NCBI GenBank assembly: GCA_014529385.2 | Contig: CM043949.1 | Span: forward strand, 145,687,350 to 145,751,349 | DNA from: Adiantum capillus-veneris | Lineage: Eukaryota > Streptophyta > Polypodiopsida > Polypodiales > Pteridaceae | Length of the DNA stretch: 64,000 nt | Reading direction: 5' to 3' | Shown: in pieces, positions 1-11,231 of the stretch | How positions within the stretch are numbered: position 1 is the stretch's first letter | Layout of the letters: the number at the start of each line of letters is the position of its first letter | Translations under genes and position numbers: made by a program | The notes under the pieces: model-generated | The model's input: the letters and a program-made list of their open reading frames with translations, nothing else | The model's database searches: none | What the model was told of the DNA's origin: nothing

Positions 1-69
<69 letters not shown>
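1..69. repeat. (CT)n microsatellite
   Basis: Uninterrupted CT dinucleotide repeat running from the window edge. A similar CT run lies about 100 bp upstream of the related LTR tail at 53,951, so it is probably part of that LTR family. Confidence 0.97.
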
Positions 70-74
<5 letters not shown>

Positions 75-232
75 GTAAGTTTGCGGTGTTCATATCATCG
101 TGGTTTGCGTCCTAGCCGCTCAAAGCTACGTGGTGCCCCTTGTTTACTTTACCGTGGCAGGCTCGAGGCGCGCCATTCGGCCCCCGGCGTTTTAGAGACC
201 GTCGGGGTTCGGGGCCCACTTTGCGTCCGTCA
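70..232 (+). mobile_element. LTR tail of a retrotransposon (fragment inside the CACTA element)
   Basis: This GC-rich stretch closely matches 53,940-54,090: GTTTGCGTCCTAGC, then GGCGCGCCATTCGG, then GTCGGGGTTCGGGG, ending in CCGTCA. At 54,090 the same sequence is the 3' end of an LTR, directly followed by a primer site. Here no primer site follows, so this is an LTR remnant or solo LTR whose left part is outside the window. The short ORF at 81-284 has a partial homologue at 53,927-54,121 but no sign of being a gene. Confidence 0.6.
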
Positions 233-511
233 ACCCGATCAACTAGATTTAGTGGTGGGGCAAGCAACATCTATGAGTAGATAGAAACTTCCTTTGCGAC
301 TGCAGCTTCAGTCTCCATCGCACCCAGAGCGCAGTGCTTTTACAAATTCACAAAAATTTAACTCAAACACTCCATACAGGAATCCCTCCTCTCTCTCTCT
401 CTCTATGTCTATCTATCTACTTGTCCATATTTTCTACTCCATTCATTCAATATTAAGTTCCAATGTTCGTGTGTTTAATGCATGTATGGATGATGAGCAG
501 TTCTTTCTTCT

Positions 512-1806
512 TTGTCATTCGAGCAGAGATACTGGTACCTGGAGTGTCATCGCTCTAGCGCACCATCACGCATTCCTACTCCGGCCGCATCTCCCTCTGT
601 TTCAGAGCATTCAGCGCGCTCGGAAGCTTTGGTGTCAACGAGAGGATCTTCACATTCGTCTAGGCACCGGCGCTCTAGTGGTGGCAGTGGAGGTGGCGGT
701 TGTTGTGGGGATGCCACCACTGATGCTTCGACACCGCCTTGTGTTCAACGAGGCTCTTTACCCTCCCCTTCTTTGCCCACCCCAACACTAGCCACGACAT
801 CACCATTGACACCAGGTTTTGCACGGCTGACGGCCGTTCCTAGCGGCTGCACACCACTAGCTACTCCTCGAGGAGTCACTCCAGTGGACACTCCTCGCTT
901 CCGGGCCCAGACTCTAGTGGAGACACCTGATGTCCGTACCCCCATTGCCACGCCGCTAGAGAACTGTGCTAGGACACCCAGGTTCACGCGTCACCGGCAA
1001 GAGGGCTTGCCTTACTCCGTCGACTTCAGCGGCGGCATCATCTTGGATGATGAAGGGAAGAAGGTGATTTCCTGCATGCGTGGTCTTTGCTCTCAGGTGT
1101 TTAGACACTACATACTAAACACTTGGAGTGAAGTACCGAGTGATTTAAAAGACAGATTCATCAACATGCTTCATGACGAGTTTCCCGTTCCAACACGGGA
1201 TGAGCGCTTCAATGAAGGCGTGATGAAGGTTCGAATGCGTGAATACTGCAAGTACAAGCATTCCGAAGTGCAAAAAACAATCAAGCATGGGTGGAACAGA
1301 CCAGATTGGCTGGCGAAAGAAGATTGGAAGAATGAGAAGAAAGGATCACACAAGAATCTCGACAAGTGGAAGCAGCAAAAGGAGGCAGTCAGAGCGTGAG
1401 TAGAGGCAGGGAGCTCGCACCACTTGGGGAGCGGCGGGTGGATATCATTTGAGGCCGATTTTGTAAGTGTTTTTGCATTTCTCTTTATGTTTGATAGTTT
1501 AAGGTTTATGGATTTTTAAATTCGAACATAATGGATTCTTTGTGTGTTTTGACAGTGGTCAATGTTTGACAGGACGTGATCCCACACCGTACGAGCGCGA
1601 GTACGCAGGCAGGAAGGGCTTAAACGCCCTGATGGACATTCTGAGTTCTCGCGGCGGCATGGTTAGTATTAGGGTTTACTATTTTCTATTTGTTGTATTG
1701 TTTTATAAACGTCTCTATAGTTTATACTTACAAAAAATGTCTTATTGTTTTTTTTTTGCAGAATCCGACAGATATGCCGCTTAGACACGATGAGACGTCT
1801 GATTAG
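512..1806 (+). CDS. CACTA element second ORF (plant transposase, Ptta/En/Spm-like), spliced
   Basis: The protein has a Ser/Thr/Pro-rich N-terminal half with repeated TP motifs (residues about 20-160) followed by a conserved basic domain (LPYSVDF, then WSEVPSDLKDRFINMLHDEF, then YCKYKHSEVQ, then RPDW) resembling the accessory protein of plant CACTA elements (Pfam Transposase_24 / Ptta_En_Spm). The stop at 1397 falls inside a good splice donor (GTGAGT at 1396). Joining 1395 to 1556 and 1661 (donor GTTAGT) to 1762 (acceptor TTTTTGCAG) keeps one open frame to TAG at 1804-1806. The true start is uncertain: ATG 512 works, but an acceptor-like CGAGCAG lies at about 525, so more exons may exist upstream. 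Expected to bind sub-terminal repeats or aid transposition. I see no break in the frame. Confidence 0.72.
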
Positions 1807-2212
1807 ACGACGTCAATTTAGCCGTAACTAGATAGCATTATTTTGTTTTTGTCATAGCTTATGTATCATGAGACGACTTTTATACGTCTTTTTAAAAACC
1901 ATGTATATTTTTTCAATAATGACAATGTGTTGTAACTATTACATTTGCAAAGGTTAATAATCAAGTGATTTTGCCTATGATGTGTACAATTGTCATTGAT
2001 TTACTTTCATCAATTTACGCTTGTCAGTTTTGTGTCTTTATTCTGCAAACAATACGTACTATGGATGATGGAGTTAATGGTTATATTGTCTTGTGGGTGA
2101 CTATTTTGGGTCTATATCTACCCTTGCACTTTTTCTCAAAGGTTAATCAATTAATGAAACATTCAATATGATTGATGGGTGGATGGCCTGCCCACCAAAT
2201 TTTTTTCCTCTC

Positions 2213-2472
2213 GGGCGTCGCTATGACCGTCGCTATATAAGGCTCTGCAGCGTCGCTATAAACCTCGCTATAGATGGCCTGCAAATGTCGCTATAATCGT
2301 CGCTATATAGCGACGGTTATAACGACGCATATAATGGTCATTATAGCGACGCTTATAGCAACGTTCCCGTATCGACACTGTTAGCGACGGTCTTAGCGAT
2401 GTCGGGGGTTATAAAAACCCAATGTATTTCTGTCGCTAACATCGTCATAAGAGCACACAACCTCTTGTAGTG
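2213..2472. repeat. CACTA sub-terminal repeats and terminal inverted repeat
   Basis: Many copies of the motif CGTCGCTATA and its complement TATAGCGACG occur in both orientations between 2213 and 2450, ending in the terminal repeat CTTGTAGTG. Such motifs are the transposase-binding region in CACTA elements. The region also contains a palindromic stretch around 2298-2320 (CGTCGCTATATAGCGACG). Confidence 0.88.
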
Positions 2473-3116
2473 TAAGCAAGCCATTAGGCTACTTAATCCC
2501 CATTGGACCCCTTGGCACGTTGTCTAATAATCTTCTAGGAGACTTGATTTTCATTGGTTCTCTTAACAAGTGTTTTTAAATGAATGAAACTAAATTTACT
2601 CTAGCCTAATTTTCATTGGTCCACCTCTATGACCATCCAGTAGGATTTGAATGCACTTTGGGGAAACTAGGCTAGGAACCTGACATGTGTCCACTGTGCC
2701 CTTTGTGTAAAGGGAAGCCTTCAGTGCGTGTGTGTGTTCTCTCACCTCTTCTCTCTCTTCCCCTACCTTTAGGGCTTGCACCCTCCCATCTAGGGAGATG
2801 TGAAGACTTTATGGTCTTCACAAAAGCATCCAATCATGTTAAGCTTGATCATTTGGACTTTACCTTTGAATTTTGCAACCTTAGCATTTTGGAAGTCTTA
2901 ATGGGCTAAACCCTAAGATCTTTGAAGCACCATTCATGCACATTGCTATTTTGCAGATGGCACCCCTTTGGATCCCTATTTTCCCTCCTTTGGATCCCTG
3001 CTTTGACCAATCTGCTAGCCTTACCAATATTCTAGCCTTTTCTCCCCTGGTACTTCTCCATATTAAATGATCAGTTTAACATGATAAAATCGTTTAGAAG
3101 ATTTAGATTTTAGACA
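2473..3116 (-). mobile_element. Chromovirus 3' LTR (remaining part)
   Basis: Aligns along its whole length with 24,754-25,410, the 5' LTR of the same element, in the same orientation. Its right end, TTTTAGACA, is followed by a pyrimidine tract that is a polypurine tract on the minus strand. This is the U3-side part of the LTR; the rest lies beyond the CACTA insertion and outside the window. The short ORFs at 2596-2909 fall within this LTR and are not genes. Confidence 0.82.
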
Positions 3117-3130
3117 TTACCTCTCTCTTG
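3117..3130 (-). other. Polypurine tract of the chromovirus
   Basis: On the minus strand this reads AAGAGAGAGGTAA immediately before the LTR start TGTCTAAAATC. It is the expected plus-strand priming site next to a 3' LTR. 3131-3480 is non-coding 3' untranslated sequence of the element. Confidence 0.65.
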
Positions 3131-3489
3131 AAATTATAGTCATCCTCAACTATGAGGTAGAGAAGATAAACCATAGTCATTAGTTCGTTTGCTAGTGGGT
3201 AGAGGATCCCTATTTTACCCTACGACACCGTTCCAGAATGGATGACTAATCCATTTGGCACTTGAGAGCCATAGCTATTGCAATCATGTCACACGTGTCA
3301 GTCTTATCAATCTTCCATAGTAGAGTGACAAGCTCTACTTGGTGTTCGGGAGACCTCATCTCCGCAAACATGATCCTAAGCATGCATACTTCTTAACATT
3401 TGTGCACAATAAAGAAAAAGAGAGTCTTATAAGACCAAAACTTTGTTCATTTAAACATATTTACATTTTCTTACTCTAGGGAAGCATTG

Positions 3490-5540
3490 TAAGCATTGAC
3501 AAGGCTTAGGTTATCCTTTAATTGTATGCTTTTCATCCATCTAGCATCTTCAAAAGGATAGTTCTTAAACTTAATAAGATACCATCGTACCGCCTCTCAA
3601 TACCTTGTCTTCATGTCGGAGAATGGACTCAGGCTGCAGCACCTCTTCTTGGTCCTCGATCTCTGGTGGGTCTTCAATAGTTGGTTCTTGAGGTGGCTCT
3701 CCTTTGCAAAGCTTTAGAAGGCTCACATGGAAAGAATTGTGTATGAGCCAATGACTCGGCAACTTGAGTTGATAGGCCATCTCATTGATTGGTCTAAAAA
3801 TGTGGAAGGGACCATATAGTACCTTTTTGCTAACTTAGCATAGTACTTTTGGTGTCCCGTAGGATTCTTGTCTGTTGTGTGTCTTAATCGAGCCTTGGAA
3901 AATTTAAGCAAGACCCAATCATTTTGTTTAAAGGCTTGAGCTCTTATGTGCTTAATAGCAGCAACATTTTGCCTTTGCTGTGAGATAGAGATAGCATCCT
4001 TAATATTTTGGAAAGATTCTTGTAGCTCTCAGCTATACTCATCTACAGCTAAGATCTTCCCATGTACCTTAAGTAGAAGGGGACTTTTGGATCTTCCCTT
4101 AACTATCTTGAAAGGTTCTTTTCTGATGGAGGTATGTGCAGTGCTATTGTAGGCATACTCCACCAACAGTAAGTACTTCTCCCATTGAGACCTTTGATCT
4201 ACTTCTGTTACATAGGCTTTTAGTAGATCGAGAATTGTTAGGTTAGGTATTTCACTTTGGCCATTTGTTTGCGGGTGATAGGCCGAAGAGAAGTTTAGCC
4301 TTGTCCCTAAATTCTCAAAGAGACCCTTCCAAAAATTATTGGTCATTCTAGGATCTCTATCTGACACTATGGACATTGGAAAGCCGTGGTACTTGAAGAT
4401 TTGTGAGATGAAGAGGGTTGCCATTTGATGGGCTTTGATAGTCTTTTTGACAAGTATGAAGTGTGATTGTTTGCTAAACCTATCTACTATCGTCCATATT
4501 CATGTATTCCCATGTATAGACTTGGGCAATCCAAAGATATAATCCATGGATATGCTCTCCCACGGTGAATTAGGGATTGGCAAAGGTTGAAGCAATCCTG
4601 GTTGTGTCCCTCTATCAAACTTTGTCTTTTGGCATACCACACATTTTGAAACATACTCTTGTATGTTTGATTTCATGGTAGGCCAATAGAAATATGTCTC
4701 TTTCCCTTTTAGGATGGACTAAATCCCTCAATGCCCCGCATAAGGAGAAGCATGAGATTCATAAATTACTTTCGCACGTAGTGAGCTAGTAATGCATAGT
4801 CTATTGTCTTAGAGAAGATAACCATGTTGTAGGGTGAATGGTTCTTCTTTCTTCCCTAGTGCAAGGGTTGAAATTACATCTGTAAAATTGGGATCAATAG
4901 TGTACTCATCTATCATAGAAGATAGATCATTGTGAGTTGCTATGGAAACCGCATTCACTCTTGGCCGTCTTGAGAGTGCATCGGCTATTTGGTTATGCTT
5001 GATAGCAATGTGACAAATATGAAAATGAAACTGCGAAAGGAAATTTACCCAGCTCATTTGTTTGTCTGAGAGCTTAGTCTGCATCATGAAGTACTCAAGG
5101 CTTTGGTGATCCGTCTGCAAAATGAAAGGAGTCCCCAATAAATAGTGCTTCCACAAGTCTAGAGCATGTAGAACTGCTAGGAGTTCCTTCTCATATATGC
5201 CTAGATCTTGCTCAACAGGGTCAAGCCTTTGACTCTCATAGGCTATGGTGTGCCCTTCTTGGCTCAAGGAAGTCACCACAAGCGTCACATTGGACTTCAA
5301 ATGGATTTGAGATATTCGAAAGTGTAAGCACAGATTGAGAGAAGTTTTTCTTTAAAGCTTCCCGAAAGCATTGTTCTCCTTGGTGGACCATATAGACCTA
5401 ATATTTTTCTTTCTTAGGTCATGTAATGGTCCCGCGATTTGTGACAAATTTTGTATGAAGCATCTATAGTATGCACTCATACATATAAAGCTTCTTAGTT
5501 CATGTAGATTTCTTGGATTAGGCCATCTCTTTCCTTACCT
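3490..5540 (-). pseudogene. Chromovirus pol, C-terminal half: end of RT, RNase H, integrase, chromodomain
   Basis: Read right to left. The RT connection has RWPNPRNLHELRSF and YYRCFIQNLSQIAGPL (5,535-5,370). RNase H follows at 5300-4809 (YEKELLAVLHALDLW, LQTDHQSLEYF, ADALSRRP). Integrase comes next, with a CxxC knuckle (CVVCQKTKFDRG), the first catalytic Asp in MDYIFGLP, a second in IVSDRDPRM and the Glu in HPQTNGQSE. Last come [17 protein letters not shown] and a chromodomain-like end ([23 protein letters not shown]). The chromodomain marks the chromovirus branch of Ty3/gypsy. Stops near 4,497 and around 5,330 and an indel in the chromodomain show it is dead. It begins abruptly in RT at about 5,540; the missing gag-PR-RT part is found in the opposite direction at 5,569-8,490 and 20,761-21,157. 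Confidence 0.88.
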
Positions 5541-5568
5541 AAGATGGCACCTTTGGTGCTACAGACAA

Positions 5569-6225
5569 GTCTTGGCCTTCATCCAACAATTGGATGCGTC
5601 GTTTGGAGATGAGGGCTTCACAGAGTCCTCTAAGCTACGTCATGTAGCTATGCATTTTCAAAAGTCCACCAAGAAATGATGGTCTAGCCTACAAGCAAAT
5701 GGTGAAGCTCTACAAACGTGGAAAGCTTTAAGAGCTTTCATCCTGAAGCAGTTTTTGGCTACCAATGCCAAAGACAAAGTACTCACTAAATGGAGAATCT
5801 AGCTCTCTCCCTACGAATCTATTCACAAATATGTAGACAAGTTTTGGGATTTACATCTCAAAGCCATTGTCTTCAAAAAGATGGATTTTGGAGAGAAAAA
5901 ACAACAATTTTGTGCAGGTTTAACTGAAGATATGGTAGAGTATCTAAACTCCCAAAGGCCACGCACCATATCTGTGGTCATACACCATACCATGTTGGCT
6001 TCACGAATCAATTTCCAACAAGGGGCTAAGAGAAATCCTAAGCCCCTAATGAGAAGGGAGTTTATAAAGGCAAAAGTAAACTCTCTCCCAGAGAGCTAGA
6101 GCGTTATCGGAAATATAACCATTGTTCAAGTGCGGGGAGCAAGGGCATGCCTATCATGCTTGCCCCCACAAGAATACACATTGTCGAGAAAATTGTGGTC
6201 TTGCCAGGAAAGCACCGGGCTTATG
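5569..6225 (+). pseudogene. Chromovirus gag, C-terminal part with broken zinc knuckle (inverted)
   Basis: One frame reads through as a gag core: VLAFIQQLDASFG, KLRHVAMHFQKS, then LQTWKALRAFILKQF, YVDKFWDLHLKAIVF, QQFCAGLTEDMVEYL and HHTMLASRI. It has in-frame stops at about 5,667 and 5,800. A CCHC zinc knuckle follows at 6,125-6,165 (CGEQGHAYHAC), with a one-base frame break between its first two cysteines. Orientation is plus, opposite to the gag N-terminus at 21,945-21,160 and to the pol half at 3,490-5,540. Confidence 0.8.
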
Positions 6226-8155
6226 GCTGTGAGATTTTGTGAGAGAACTCAACAAAAACTATATGAAGGAGTTAAACCATAGATGCCATGAAGACTAGGG
6301 TTTGGAAAGAAGTGCAATCAAAGAAGACCCACTCTTTCTCTCTTGCACTCACACACACAAAGAAAGAACACAAAAGAGAATGTCAAAACAACACAAAGAT
6401 GAAAACATAAAGGCTATGGTCATATCGTATCATGGGTAGTACTTATGAAAGGCTTAATACATGAGTTAATGGCATTCAATCTTGGCTGACCAAATAGGCT
6501 ACGAACTGTTCTTTGGAATTGTTGTTTTGTGCTTACCATAATATATATATTTTTTCTAGTGATTGGGATTAATTGTGTGTACAAATCCTCTTGGTTCATA
6601 GCAAGATAACTACGCTTACTTCAAAAGAAAAGTTATAGTCTATGAGAGGTAGTATGATGGGATCCAGTGATAGAAGTATTTCATTGAGCCTTTCTGGGCC
6701 AAAGAGAAACACTATACGTTGTTGAAAGTATATTTTACGGCTAATCCATACGTTAATTCTAATAGATCGTACAGAGTGAAAGCGATAGAAATTATCATCA
6801 TGTGGGTTATTCATCTAGGATAGTATGTGAGAAATGTAGATATGAGAGAAGTGAAGAGATGAGAAGTTTCCCTCCCAAGCCCTATTCTTGTTCGTATAGG
6901 CAATAAGGATACTGTGGCGAGAGATGTACCTGTAGCAAAGAGAACCTAGAATTTGTAGAGAGGATGAATTACTAAGAATGAGAGAGATAGGTTTGGTTAA
7001 GGAGATGAGATTAGATATATATACATGTTGGATTAGAGATGAAAAAGAAAACAACAAGAAATCAAGAAAACATCAATGTAGAGCACATCTTACTTGACAA
7101 ACCCTTCGGCACCATTATTGATGGAGAGAGAAGAAGAGTGGAGAATTCCACTTTGATTGATATACCAAGCATAAGACCTTCTTTGATTAGAGTTGATCTT
7201 CCAAGGTTAGCTTGTTGCAAGAATGGCTAGTCTTCTTCTAGGAGAAAGTGTAGGCTTAGGCTTATGTTAATGGCTAAGTAGAATTAAGAATTACTACACA
7301 CTCCCTCATGAATTCCTCTCATCAATGGCTTGAATGCTTAATTTCTTTTCAAGGAAGAAGAGGTCACCTTTTATAGGTGAAGGAAACCCCCAAGGGTTTA
7401 CACAAGAAGAGAGGAGCCAGTGTGAACAGAAATTGGAAAAGTTGGAAATGAGCCGTCCCTGCATGACGTGGGCAGACTGGGGTCCAGTATTTTGATTACA
7501 TCTCCTCAACCGTGGCTCCAAATAAAAAAGTAAACATATGGGCAGAAAATTCAGTTCATTCGCTACGATTTTCATTTTAAAATCATTTTCCAATTCGGAT
7601 TGGAACCTTGTGTAAAAAAATAATCAAAATAGGGTCCATTTGTGGTAGTAAAAGTCTTCTTGTGGTCCCCTTAGCTTAGACTTTCATTTGATTCCAAAGG
7701 ACACCTCATTCCATATGAAAGCATGACATTGCTCCTTGGCAAAGCTTTGTAATCATGCTGGCAATAATGCATTAAAATAAGTGTATCTTTGAAATCATGC
7801 CACCTAGTGTCCCACTAGGATTTGATTCCCTCCTAGTAGCTATTTAGAAAGAAATATAAGAAAAATATGAAAAATACATAGAATATATATATATTGGAGC
7901 TTATCCTAGATATAGGATCTAGATAGGGTGTGAGATGATAATGAGATAGTAGAAATAAAGAATCAATGCGTTTTGCCCCAAGTTAAAGAGGGGGAGCTAT
8001 TGACGCTTTTCCCATAGTATTTTCTGATGGTAAAGTAAGAATAGGTTACCCTTAAGATAAATAATAGGATGAGATAGAAAACATATTATTATACTCAAAT
8101 ATGCATATGTACATTATAGAAAATATAACTATGTATCTAAAAAGTTACAAGATAA
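6226..8155. mobile_element. Unassigned insertion between gag and protease of the inverted chromovirus
   Basis: Gag stops making sense after 6,225, and protease sequence resumes only after about 8,200, so about 1.9 kb has been inserted. The inserted sequence is AT-rich and has no recognisable protein. A TATA-like box on the minus strand (CTATAAAAGG, complement at about 7,368-7,377) and a purine tract, AAAGAGGGGGAGC (about 7,985-7,997), suggest a decayed LTR element, but I could not find matching LTR ends or a target duplication. The small ORFs at 6,596-7,593 match no family I know. Confidence 0.4.
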
Positions 8156-8244
8156 CTCTTGTAGCATGCGTTCCCACTATGTACGTGTCACAACACGACA
8201 ACGTAATGAGCCTCCTAGAGCTACCGTGGTCAAAATTTAAGAAC

Positions 8245-8490
8245 AAGATGCTCATCAAAAAGGATCTCCTCTATACCATGCTTGGGCAAAGGTAAAAGAA
8301 CATGATGCTTTTATTCTCTTTGACCTTGGTTCTACTCACAATTTCATATCCCACAGAGTTGGCCACCAAGCTAGACATCCAAGCATATGAGATGGGAGAT
8401 GTCCTACCTGCCGATGGTTCTTTCAAGGGGCAACAAAGCTCAGTCACTCCCTTAATTCAGAAATTGAGGCTCCATGTCCAAAGCTATTGA
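8245..8490 (+). pseudogene. Chromovirus aspartic protease fragment (inverted)
   Basis: Contains HDAFILFDLGSTHNFISH, the retropepsin active-site region of Ty3/gypsy elements (usually DSGSTHNFI; here the Ser after the catalytic Asp is Leu). A frame break follows, after which TKLDIQAYEMGDVLPADGS and LIQKLRLHVQSY continue the protease. Preceded by YHAWAKVKEH, a typical end of gag. It continues the plus-strand gag at 5,569-6,225 and should be followed by RT, which reappears at 20,761. Confidence 0.75.
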
Positions 8491-8745
8491 GGCAGTTCGG
8501 GGCGGGCAACAAGAAGAGCAACCTCTAGACACCCTTCAAGGCTCCCGTGCTGCTCAATGGGGCTGGGGCACAACACAACACAAACCAAAACACAAACCCA
8601 CAGCCAAATCCCAACTACACAAGGGGCACCACCTAGTTTAAGAGCGAACTAGGACGCAAAAGAGGAGAATCGTTAGAGCAACCCACAAACAAGCAAAGAA
8701 TTTACACTAACCCTAACACCAATGGAACACTCTCACACACTAAAA

Positions 8746-8827
<82 letters not shown>

Positions 8828-9041
8828 TGCTCGGGCTGCTTTGAAACGTATCGGCAATGATCAAGCAAACACAATTATATATGTAAGAAAGAGAGAGAAA
8901 GGGGGAGGGGGTGCTTGTTGCATTAATATCTTCTTACAAATCTGTCATGACAAATCAAAGTGAGATTAGTATTTATTCAACATAGCTTGCGTAAATTTCC
9001 CCACAACACATCACAAGAAAAGCCACCCCAATCACTGTCTT
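8491..9041. other. Non-coding stretch with (GA)n microsatellite
   Basis: No protein family recognised. A long GA repeat occupies 8,749-8,824. About 550 bp separate the protease fragment from the Tat array. The protease-RT linker of the chromovirus would be about this long, but the sequence here does not read as coding. Confidence 0.5.
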
Positions 9042-9274
9042 AAGGCCAGGGGAGTCCTCTCCACCCTGTCGCCCTCTTACAGTATGTGGGATTTATGGCT
9101 AGATTGATGACAACACCAGAGACAAGCTATCAAGAACTTAACAAAAAACACCAAGACACTTACGCATCATTGTTTTCCATTACTTCACGTTGGAAGGGAG
9201 ACAAAGTATCCAAGCTTAGTCCAAATCCACCCTCCTTGATTCAGCAAATGTTGGGCTTACACTAGTAGGAGAAA
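9042..9274 (-). pseudogene. Truncated third unit: 5' leader and first codons of gag
   Basis: Matches 16,428-16,660 base for base as far as I can see. This covers the leader after the LTR and the gag start at 9,064 (MERTPLAF), and it breaks off after about eight codons at 9,042. The neighbouring sequence to the left is unrelated. Confidence 0.75.
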
Positions 9275-11209
9275 TGATAGATTTCCTACTCTCAATTGAA
9301 TGATCACTCTCTCTCTTACAATGGCATAGAGTTCCCTTGCTAATCTCCTATTACAACACATGCACATGCATAAGACAATGAGCTTCCACTCAAGAGCTCC
9401 TTCTAGAGAGGTTGAGCTTGGCTTCTCAAGCTATAGCATAGTGCTCTTTCTTCTGGCTCCCCCTTTTGTGCTAGCTACACCCTCCTTTTATAGCAATTTT
9501 GAAGGCTAGGGTTACTCCTCTAACCATGGTTGGGTTAGATTTTCAGCCATTTATCTAATTTCTTTTGCTTGGAATTATCAAGAAGTTGGTGGGGAAAGAG
9601 AGAGGAGAGAAATGGAGGTGATAGGACTTTTCATAGTGGGTTAGTGTTAGTAGAGTTAGTATTAATTTACAAATGGAATTGGATATTTACAATGGGAGTA
9701 TCCATGTAGGATACAAATAAGGAAGAAAAACTCTTAAGAGGTAAGAAAAGGTGGATTTCTTACAAGGTTGATGCTCCAAGTGTCTTGAGTAGGGCCGATT
9801 TTGACGCTTGTTGACGGTCCACTAGCTTTGACGGTACATTTTTTCTCCACTCTTGACCTTCCTTGAGAGACAAGGTAATTGAAGCTGAGTAATCAACCAC
9901 CATGATGCTGTCTTTTAAGAGAAGAGGCTGAATTTTGTGGTTTTTTTGAAAGATATGGGTAACTTGGAGGAGGAAAAATGAGACTAGGTGGTCAATTTTG
10001 GAATGGAATTGTGTGTGGGAGGTATGAGTTCACCATGGTTTCTCTTATTCTTCAAGGTTGAGGAGAAGGTGAGTAGGGTGCAGAGAGGAGTGGTGAGAGA
10101 GGTGGGGATGATGAGTGGAGAAGTGTGTGTGAAAGAGGAAAATGATAAAGTGGAAGAGAGAGTGTGGCTGCATAGCATGGGAAAACTGGGGTCCACTAAT
10201 AAAATCATAGCTCACAGCTCGTAGCTCGAAAAAATATGAAAAAATTTGAGGCAAAAGTTCAGCTCACGAGCTAGAACTTTTGTTTGTATCACCTTTTCAA
10301 ATTCGGAGAGCAAGTGAACTTTAAAAATTCAGCAAAACCGACCGTTTTTTTCCACTACACAAGGTCCTTGTGGGGTCCTTCTTTGGATGATTCTTTTGAA
10401 TACCTCCAAGAGTGAGCCCTCCATAGTGCATGTATGCATGCCACCTACCCTTGACCTTATTTGGTAGGTCTATAATTGAAGATATTGTTGAGATTATGAT
10501 ATAAGTGAATAGTACAACTAAGAAAATCAAATATTGAGGGGTCTAAAAAATATGTACATGTCAAATATAAATAATATAAGTGGAAAAATATAAAGGGGTC
10601 AAAAGAAATCTCTCTCATTATGAGGCTACCATAAAAAGATAAATATTTTTGGTGCTCTAATTTTTTAGGAAAAAAAAAACAAAATAGATGTAGGAAGGGA
10701 AAAATCACAATAGTGAAAAAATATACACATAAATAAAACTAGTTTTTTGGATTTTTGTTGGGGTGGAGTTACACCAAATATAAGAGAAGCTTACATGAAA
10801 ATATTTCTATATGGAATAAAGAGTATGAAAAATGGTAAGAAAAAATTGTGGTAATGGTGAGGCAATGTACAGAGCATAAATAGCACACACCTAGGTAGAA
10901 ATATTTAAATAAATACCAAAATAATTATGAAAAAATCTTTTATTTAGGCCCTATATACAAAGAAATATTTACATACGCATGGGCCATAATATACTTTAAT
11001 TTTTTATTTTTTTTATTTTTTTGGCTCAACTAGCCCAATGACTAGCTAATTGAGGGTTTTTTAAGAAGATATGGGAAAAGTCCTGTGACTCACGCACGTC
11101 TATGTACAGTGAAATGGTAGGGATAGCCACAGTGTTTGGGTGATTTTGGTAGGGTGAGGTAACTCACTGTGGCAATTACAAAGAGCCGAAAAAACGGCTA
11201 TCATTAGCC
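9275..11209 (-). repeat. Tat element LTR, left copy
   Basis: About 1,935 bp. Right boundary: the LTR start on the minus strand (GGCTAATGATAGCCG, with the initial T mutated) follows a purine tract, CCAAGGGGAGGG. Left boundary placed at TGATAGATTTCC by analogy with the other copy; it is less certain because no clear tRNA primer site follows. A TATA box on the minus strand (TATAAAAGG) lies at 9,484-9,492. The ORFs at 9,984-10,708 recur in the other LTR copy and are chance. Confidence 0.75.
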
Positions 11210-11231
11210 CTCCCCTTGGATGATGGTATAT

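Larger units (their letters stand above)
1..2472 (+). mobile_element. CACTA (En/Spm) DNA transposon, right-hand part
   Basis: The right end is sharply defined. The sequence stops with CTTGTAGTG at 2464-2472, the complement of the CACTACAAG terminus typical of plant CACTA elements, preceded by sub-terminal GCGACG/CGTCGC repeats. It is followed by TAA (2473-2475). The related sequence at 24,754 carries TAA uninterrupted, so TAA is the 3-bp target site. The element sits in the 3' LTR of a chromovirus. Its left end and its main transposase (TNP2) would be outside the window. It carries a spliced accessory gene (512-1806) and an LTR fragment (70-232). Confidence 0.85.

Noticed and set aside
745-987. 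80-codon Gly/Val-rich minus-strand ORF
   Set aside because: Antisense of the repeated TP motifs in the CACTA accessory gene.
6596-7057. Possible organelle DNA insertion
   Set aside because: The AT-rich ORFs resembled plastid proteins in composition only; no motif could be matched.
9984-10708. Small ORFs repeated identically at 17,370-18,094
   Set aside because: The repetition comes from the two LTR copies, not from selection on a protein.
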